Shown: positions 59,681 to 64,000 of the stretch, one piece after another
Layout: each line of letters starts with the position of its first letter
Position numbering within the stretch: the stretch's first letter is position 1
Source: Halostella litorea
GTDB lineage: Archaea > Halobacteriota > Halobacteria > Halobacteriales > Natronoarchaeaceae
Assembly (NCBI RefSeq): GCF_004785955.1
Contig: NZ_SJER01000009.1
Location: 1 to 64,000, forward strand
Length of the DNA: 64,000 nucleotides
Direction: 5' to 3'
The notes under the pieces: generated by a model
Database searches by the model: none
The model's input: the letters and a program-made list of their open reading frames with translations, nothing else
Told to the model about the DNA's origin: nothing
Made by a program: the position numbers and the translations under genes

Positions 59681-60988
59681 ATGAGTCGGTCGGATGCCGA
59701 GCAGGAGGGCAAGACCGACGCTGAGCGGGTGCCATCATTCGATGGTGTCCGATGGACCTCGTGCTCGCTCGAGGACTTCACGGGCCTGTACTGGGACGAG
59801 ATTGCCCCCTGCCTCGAAGCAGAGGGTATCGATCCGAGAGGCGAGAAGCCGACCCACCAGTGGTTTCGGGATCACGATGCGCGGTCATTCCTCGCGGCTC
59901 TCCGTCGCCATCACGACCGCTCATTCGGGGAGTTCTGGAACGAGGACCTCGAGCTCGGTGATGATGAAGAGGGCTACACATGGGCAACAACGGATGATGC
60001 AACAATCGACGCCCTTGAACAGTTCCTCAACCGGCGGAAATCACGATACAGCCTTGCGACGTCGTCCGTCGACGCGCTGCGAACGCGACTGAATCTCTAC
60101 GTCCGTGCTTATCGAGAGGGAAATGGGACAGATGACCTCCTTACACCAATTCAACGAGATCAAGAGAATCCAGACTACGAAGCCGTTGACGCGTGCTATG
60201 CAGCATTCGACTGGTTGAACGAGGGAACTAAACGCGAATACAGCGCCCAGACTCTCCAGCGTGTGCGGCGCGTCGTCGACGCCTGGTATCAGCATCTGGT
60301 CGGTCGACGGATCGCCTCGATGAACCCTGCGAGCGGCCTCTACGACGAATTCAAGTGGGAAGTCGAAGATTCCCCCACGCCTTCGCTTTCAGCGAATCAG
60401 ATTCGGAAGTTGATGCAGGCGTCGGAGACAACACGAGAACAGCTGCTCGTGGTGGCGTTAGCTGGCTGGGGACTTCGAGCGAGTGAGGTCGCCGCACTCC
60501 ATGTATCGCAGTTCCACCGTGACGTTCCCGAAGACGACATCCCCTTCATCACGTTCGAGAGCCGCAAGAACGGGCCCGGTGAGGTGTCTCTCCTGTACGG
60601 AATGCACGTGCTCGACTCCCGAATCGACGAGCTAGCGGAAGACGATACGTGGACTGGATACCTATTCCCCTCCTCTCAGGGAGAAACGCCGTACGTGACC
60701 CGAGATACAATCCGGAATTGGTTCCAAAATCTTGCAATAGAAGCAGATCTCCCCGAGCGGATCAAGGGTGAACGACCAAGTCCACAGCTCTGTCGTCGAT
60801 TCTGGTACGATACCTATACAGCAGTCCTCGAAGGCGTTCTCGAAGGTGTCGACGAAATCGCTGCAGAGCAAGGTAGTAGCGATCCTCAGGTAGTGATGCA
60901 AAACTACCTATCTGACTCGCGTGCTCGCCGAGTCCGACGAGAGTTCATGCGAGACCAACTTAACGCAGCCTTCGGAGAGAGAACGTAA
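59681..60988 (+). CDS. Tyrosine recombinase (plasmid resolution/integrase type)
   Basis: The 435-residue protein has an N-terminal helical SAM-like domain (about 100-210) and a C-terminal catalytic domain. It has Arg266 (WGLRASEVAAL), Lys296 (FESRKNG), an Arg372 box in SPQLCRRFW and the nucleophile Tyr409 (VMQNYLSD). The usual His of the HxLR box is Gln369 and the following GH is GSS, so the His residues are substituted, as seen in some archaeal members. It probably resolves plasmid multimers or integrates the element. The 5' inverted repeat at 59501-59537 may be its site. Upstream 100 residues are family-specific. Confidence 0.8.
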   Translation: MSRSDAEQEGKTDAERVPSFDGVRWTSCSLEDFTGLYWDEIAPCLEAEGIDPRGEKPTHQWFRDHDARSFLAALRRHHDRSFGEFWNEDLELGDDEEGYTWATTDDATIDALEQFLNRRKSRYSLATSSVDALRTRLNLYVRAYREGNGTDDLLTPIQRDQENPDYEAVDACYAAFDWLNEGTKREYSAQTLQRVRRVVDAWYQHLVGRRIASMNPASGLYDEFKWEVEDSPTPSLSANQIRKLMQASETTREQLLVVALAGWGLRASEVAALHVSQFHRDVPEDDIPFITFESRKNGPGEVSLLYGMHVLDSRIDELAEDDTWTGYLFPSSQGETPYVTRDTIRNWFQNLAIEADLPERIKGERPSPQLCRRFWYDTYTAVLEGVLEGVDEIAAEQGSSDPQVVMQNYLSDSRARRVRREFMRDQLNAAFGERT

Positions 60989-61039
60989 CATCAACCCATC
61001 TGTCGAGCCATTCCAAATGTCTGTCCTCGGTTGGTGACT

Positions 61040-61440
61040 GAATCAATGAGTCACAGAGTCACAGATTCAATGAAGTATTGATTTCTGGAAGTTAAGAATC
61101 AAAGAGTCCATGATCTATAGCGTCATTTGCCATCATGGAGAGAGCCAATTCACCGACTCATAGAATCATTGAGTCACTGAATCAGTGAGTGCCTGAAGCA
61201 TTGAGTTGAGGACTCAGGAACACCAGACCTGCATCACGAAATTATTGAATCAATGAATCAGTGAAATCCCGACATTGTGAATCATTGAATCGGTGAGTCA
61301 ATGATTCAAAGACAGTGCTCGAAAAAGAGATGATCATAACTCTCAGCCCCTCAAACACCGATATCCGACAGATTCGCATTGAAAGAGATACAACTGAGTG
61401 TCTGACATGGATTTATGAGTCATTGATTCAATGATCGAAC
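61040..61440. repeat. Arrays of phased 8-bp repeats, probable partition centromere
   Basis: Consecutive octamers beginning GA, with consensus GARTCANT, run head to tail at 61040-61119 (10 units), 61155-61218 (8), 61247-61318 (9) and 61417-61440 (3). Examples are GAATCAAT, GAGTCACT, GAATCAGT and GATTCAAT. Degenerate units keep the GA and the 8-bp phase. The region contains no gene. The last array begins right at the TATA-like element of parA, so the arrays could be both centromere and operator. Confidence 0.85.
61410..61417 (+). promoter_or_regulatory. Candidate TATA box of parA, embedded in octamer repeats
   Basis: GATTTATG, roughly 25-32 bases before the ATG at 61442, gives leaderless spacing. 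It directly abuts the repeats at 61417-61440, so a protein bound there would block TFB/TBP. This suggests autoregulation. Confidence 0.5.
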
Positions 61441-61441
61441 T

Positions 61442-62353
61442 ATGACCGAGTCACCTCGTGGATGGGGCGTCACACCATCGACTGGCATCCCCACGATCGC
61501 CTTCGGTAACCAGAAAGGCGGGACTGGAAAGACAACGGCAACGATCAACAGTGCCGCGGCGCTGGCCACTCGCGACCACGATGTTCTTGCAATCGATATG
61601 GACCCACAAGCCGACATGACGAAAGGGCTTGGTCTGGGTCCGGGCGACGACAACGATCCATCAAGCCCGAAGAACGAACTCCCCAACACACTAGTCACCG
61701 ATGACGAGAACCTGCTAGACGTACTCGTCGACAATCCGCGCACGCACGATACTAGTCTTTCAGAGATCGTGATCGAAGCCGACGAGTACGACCATCTGAA
61801 CTTCGACTTAATCCCCAGTCACAAGGACATGGGCCTTGCTCGAGATTGGATGGACGATGCGAATGCCCGTCTCTCGCTGAAGCTCGCCCTCGAAGAGATG
61901 GTTGACGACGGATATGATTACGATTTTATCTTAATCGATTGCCCTCCCGACCTCTCAGTCCTGACGGACGCGGCGTTCATCGCGGCTCAGAACGTCTTCC
62001 TGGCTGCACAGACTCAAGCAACATCACGGGATGCACTCGACGATCTGTGGGACCAGCTGGAGTCCATCGAGGACAACCAGCAGATTGAGATCGCAATCGT
62101 CGGACTCCTGGCGAACATGTACCGGGACGACGGTCAGTCGCAAAAGTTCCTCAACTCCTTCGACGAGTCCTTCGCGTCAATGGCACCGATTTTCAAGCTC
62201 CCGATGCGAGTGGCAGTTCAGCGCGCGTGGGACAACGGACGAGACATTTTCGAATGGGAAGACCCGAACGACCAACAAGTAGAGCAGGACCTCTTCCTAG
62301 AAGTTGCGGAGACGATGGAACGAGCGTTTGACAAAACGCAGGTGGAGGCGTAA
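61442..62353 (+). CDS. parA: ParA-like partition ATPase
   Basis: The 303-residue protein has a deviant Walker A motif (GNQKGGTGKTTATINSA, about residues 20-36) and DMDPQADMTKGLG after it. Walker A' and B segments are DFILIDCPPDL near residue 160 and DAAFIAAQNVFLAAQT. This is the Soj/ParA type without an N-terminal HTH (type Ib-like). It moves the plasmid by ATP-driven dynamics with its partner. Phased repeats precede it and a small partner gene follows, 2 bases after its stop, as in a compact par locus. Confidence 0.9.
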   Translation: MTESPRGWGVTPSTGIPTIAFGNQKGGTGKTTATINSAAALATRDHDVLAIDMDPQADMTKGLGLGPGDDNDPSSPKNELPNTLVTDDENLLDVLVDNPRTHDTSLSEIVIEADEYDHLNFDLIPSHKDMGLARDWMDDANARLSLKLALEEMVDDGYDYDFILIDCPPDLSVLTDAAFIAAQNVFLAAQTQATSRDALDDLWDQLESIEDNQQIEIAIVGLLANMYRDDGQSQKFLNSFDESFASMAPIFKLPMRVAVQRAWDNGRDIFEWEDPNDQQVEQDLFLEVAETMERAFDKTQVEA

Positions 62354-62355
62354 GA

Positions 62356-62808
62356 ATGCCCCGGGGAATGGACGAGCGGTTCGAGGATCCCTCAGACGAG
62401 GTAGATGAGGAGGACGCGGTCGCAGACGAGGAGACCACAGAGACGTCGGAGGAATCGGAAGAACAGGGTCGTGAAACTGCGGCAGCAACCGAGGATCGAT
62501 CAGATCAGCAGAGAGCCGCATCCACGACTGATACTGATTCGTCGACCAGTGAGGCAGGAGAGACAGATGACGAACCGCTGAACATCCGCGAAGATTGGGA
62601 TTCAGCCACGATATACGTTGAGCCGGAGCAAAGCGAGGACATCGAGATCACGTTCACTCGCCTGAAAAAGCAGCTCAAACGCGAGGACATCACGCTGGAG
62701 AAAAACAAGCACTTCTACCGCGGTGTTTTCGAGGTAGCGTTTGGCGAGCACCAGGAGGAAACGAAGGAGAAGATTCGCGAACTCGCCAAGGAAGACGTCG
62801 ATCAGTGA
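62356..62808 (+). CDS. Small acidic partner of ParA (ParB/RHH-like)
   Basis: The 150-residue protein has a very acidic, probably disordered N-terminus (1-75) and a C-terminal domain. The segment ITFTRLKKQLKREDITLEKN followed by HFYRGVFEVAFGEHQEET resembles a compact DNA-binding fold with a strand and two helices, possibly a ribbon-helix-helix type. It sits 2 bases after parA. Small RHH partners of ParA are known on plasmids where the centromere is an array of short repeats, as seen here. Its stop (TGA) overlaps another octamer run. Confidence 0.65.
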   Translation: MPRGMDERFEDPSDEVDEEDAVADEETTETSEESEEQGRETAAATEDRSDQQRAASTTDTDSSTSEAGETDDEPLNIREDWDSATIYVEPEQSEDIEITFTRLKKQLKREDITLEKNKHFYRGVFEVAFGEHQEETKEKIRELAKEDVDQ

Positions 62809-62830
62809 ATCACAGATTCACAGAATCTCG
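62807..62830. repeat. Octamer repeats directly after the ParA partner gene
   Basis: GAATCACA, GATTCACA and GAATCTCG run at 62807-62830 in the 8-bp phase of the upstream arrays. The parAB-like pair is thus flanked on both sides by the same repeat family. Confidence 0.7.
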
Positions 62831-63137
62831 AATGATGTGAGGTTTTTCCGGCATCGATATGAGGGACTCAGTATCGACCTCCTCTCCCCTTTGAACAGAA
62901 GTTGAGGCTGGTGTTCGCAGTGCATACGGTATTGGTGGTATCTGGATGCTGTTTCACGGTCGAAGAAAGTGACATCTAGCGCGCCATACTTGCCCCGATC
63001 GCACTCGCAAGCAGTCGCATGGAGCAGCCGCTACCAGAAACACATGGCAGGCGTCCTCTCAAAGGACCGCGCGGACGAGGATCATCTCAGTCGAAAATGG
63101 ATTACTCACCACCGAGTAGCACGTGTTTTATATCAAG
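62831..63137. other. Region without a supported gene after the partition locus
   Basis: Open frames here are short and lack acidic bias. One plus-strand frame (about 62969-63181) is basic and I do not call it. Nothing else is seen. Confidence 0.4.
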
Positions 63138-63476
63138 TTACTTGGGATCAGTATCGTTGTTGTCCTCCGAATCTTGACTGATGTCTTTCTCCTCGTCAAC
63201 CTTTTTTATAACATCTGCACCCCAGCCACCGCTCACTCTTCCGATTCCCTTTTGGATTTTACACCATTCCTTGAATGACCGACTGGGATCCGAAACAGGC
63301 GGTCTGGGATGACCGGTACGGGGAAACTCAACCGGGTTAACCCGGCCAGGCAAAAGGTCAATGCGGGAAGTAGGATCAAAGTCACCGTTCAAGATCTCCT
63401 CGAAGGTTTGATCAAGGACATCTTCCGGGACATCGTATCGTGCAGTTGGCCGAAAACTTTCCAGATATTGAGCGTG
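63138..63476 (-). pseudogene. 5'-truncated gene, C-terminal part
   Basis: The minus frame is open from 63476 (just after an in-frame TGA) to a stop at 63138. It codes for a haloarchaeal-looking, acidic peptide, with FRPTARYDVPEDVLDQTFEE followed by ILNGDFDPTSRIDLLPG and a charged tail. No ATG lies in the 5' part; TTG is the earliest start and removes the conserved-looking head. It is probably the tail of a gene whose front is lost. Family unknown. Confidence 0.5.
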
Positions 63477-63544
63477 TCATAGAACTCTTCACATACTATG
63501 GTCAGTTTGAGTACTATTATAGCAGGTTACTTGCTTAGATACGC

Positions 63545-63559
63545 GTGCACTAGGTGCAC
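63545..63559. promoter_or_regulatory. Palindromic site, downstream of the CopG-like gene
   Basis: GTGCACTAGGTGCAC is a 15-bp near-perfect palindrome at 63545-63559, just past the end of the CopG-like gene. A related palindrome lies upstream of the gene. Confidence 0.55.
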
Positions 63560-63574
63560 AACGTTTAGAACCGG

Positions 63575-63775
63575 TTAGAGTGTGCCCTTTCGTTTCCGAA
63601 TAATGATTTCTCGCACCCGTTCAACGTGGTTCGTCTCGGATTGAACGAATGCTGTGAGGATGGCTTCGACGATCTCGGAGCGGCTGACTCCGAGATCGTC
63701 ACACTCAGCGACCAGTTCATCCACTTCTCGCACGATCTCCTCGTCAACAGCGACTCCAAACTTCTCTTTCGCCAT
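63575..63775 (-). CDS. CopG/RHH-like small DNA-binding regulator
   Basis: The 66-residue protein reads KFGVAVDEEIVREVDELVAE then SRSEIVEAILTAFV. This is a ribbon-helix-helix fold: a short strand, two helices. It ends with a basic tail (REIIIRKRKGTL). RHH repressors of this size control copy number or toxin operons and commonly bind palindromic sites. Here sites lie on both sides of its gene, one overlapping its likely promoter. Confidence 0.75.
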   Translation of the reverse strand: MAKEKFGVAVDEEIVREVDELVAECDDLGVSRSEIVEAILTAFVQSETNHVERVREIIIRKRKGTL

Positions 63776-63798
63776 AGCTACAACAAGCTAAGAACAGC

Positions 63799-63813
63799 GT
63801 GCACCAAGTGTAC
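63799..63813. promoter_or_regulatory. Palindromic operator upstream of the CopG-like gene
   Basis: GTGCACCAAGTGTAC at 63799-63813 lies 24-38 bases before the ATG at 63775, where the core promoter is expected. It matches the downstream palindrome in 12 of 15 positions, so autoregulation by the RHH protein is likely. The remaining bases to the window end hold no supported gene. Confidence 0.6.
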
Positions 63814-64000
63814 GGCGCTTCCAATTCGTTACAGCTGATTCAGCAAATCATGAGACCTCTTCTATGACACCCTCGATATTGGTTATCCAGTTCAGACTCT
63901 ATGTAATCCAGGTAGAGCAGTGTCCCCAACCAATATCTCAGAACCTGGTCGAACTTCGACTCATTCAACGTGGAGATGCACTTGGTCCAGCCACTGCCCA

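Noticed and set aside
61040-61440. CRISPR array
   Set aside because: Units are 8 bp and contiguous, with no spacers of 30-40 bases.
62969-63181. 70-residue plus-strand ORF after the partition locus
   Set aside because: It is basic and His-rich with no acidic composition, and it runs into the truncated minus-strand gene.

Overview
The window is DNA from a halophilic archaeon (class Halobacteria), most likely from a conjugative megaplasmid or a large integrated element. The proteins are strikingly rich in Asp and Glu. It carries a TFB-type transcription factor and TATA-like boxes about 25-32 bases ahead of start codons (leaderless mRNAs). Haloarchaeal plasmid families recur: an NrS-1-type primase-polymerase, haloarchaeal VirB4/HerA-like ATPases and a DUF1931-type small histone-fold protein. 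No rRNA, tRNA or CRISPR array was seen.

Left part (1-13.6 kb, all on the minus strand). A zinc-ribbon protein and a TFB are followed by a compact five-gene operon (6382 down to 2026): ATPase-wHTH, an unknown protein, a possible TGT-fold protein, a CD-NTase-like nucleotidyltransferase and a two-TM SLATT protein. This looks like an archaeal CBASS-type abortive-infection system with unusual accessory genes. Next come an OB-fold protein, a GC-rich gene-poor stretch with a 19-bp perfect hairpin, a PIN/RHH toxin-antitoxin pair, small zinc-finger proteins, a TumE-like/wHTH pair, and a primase-polymerase gene preceded by five copies of an 11-bp iteron-like sequence.

Conjugation module (13.6-27.4 kb, minus strand). 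A tightly overlapping operon encodes a pilin-like VirB2 protein, a secreted membrane-anchored protein, a Tat lipoprotein, a VirB6/TrbL-like channel, a VirB4 N-terminal/PrgI-like membrane protein, a VirB4 ATPase and a 1436-residue HerA/TraG-like ATPase with extra C-terminal domains. Both exonuclease VII subunits lie just upstream, the large one with a C-terminal membrane anchor, and then a small histone-fold gene. Near-identical TTAACCAAC inverted repeats lie upstream of the wHTH gene and upstream of the pilin operon.

Defence island (27.5-59.5 kb). It holds a PadR-like regulator, unknown and membrane genes, a Fic-like protein, an integrase remnant, an McrB/McrC pair with a third large nuclease-like protein, a GmrSD-type DUF262/HNH protein, and a large cassette. 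The cassette has a DUF1156 DNA methyltransferase, a DUF499-type ATPase, an SNF2 helicase with a coiled-coil zinc-ribbon partner, an AddA-like helicase-nuclease with an AddB-like nuclease, and several membrane proteins that could be effectors. I see this cassette as the best candidate for an incompletely described methylation-linked defence system. Two related 34-residue microproteins (30.8 and 50.8 kb) lie inside the island.

Maintenance end (59.5-64 kb). A tyrosine recombinase with a loxP/dif-like inverted repeat just upstream is followed by ParA and a small acidic ParB/RHH-like partner. Arrays of 8-bp phased repeats surround the parAB-like pair and probably form the centromere and operator. 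A decayed gene and a CopG-like regulator flanked by two palindromic sites close the window.
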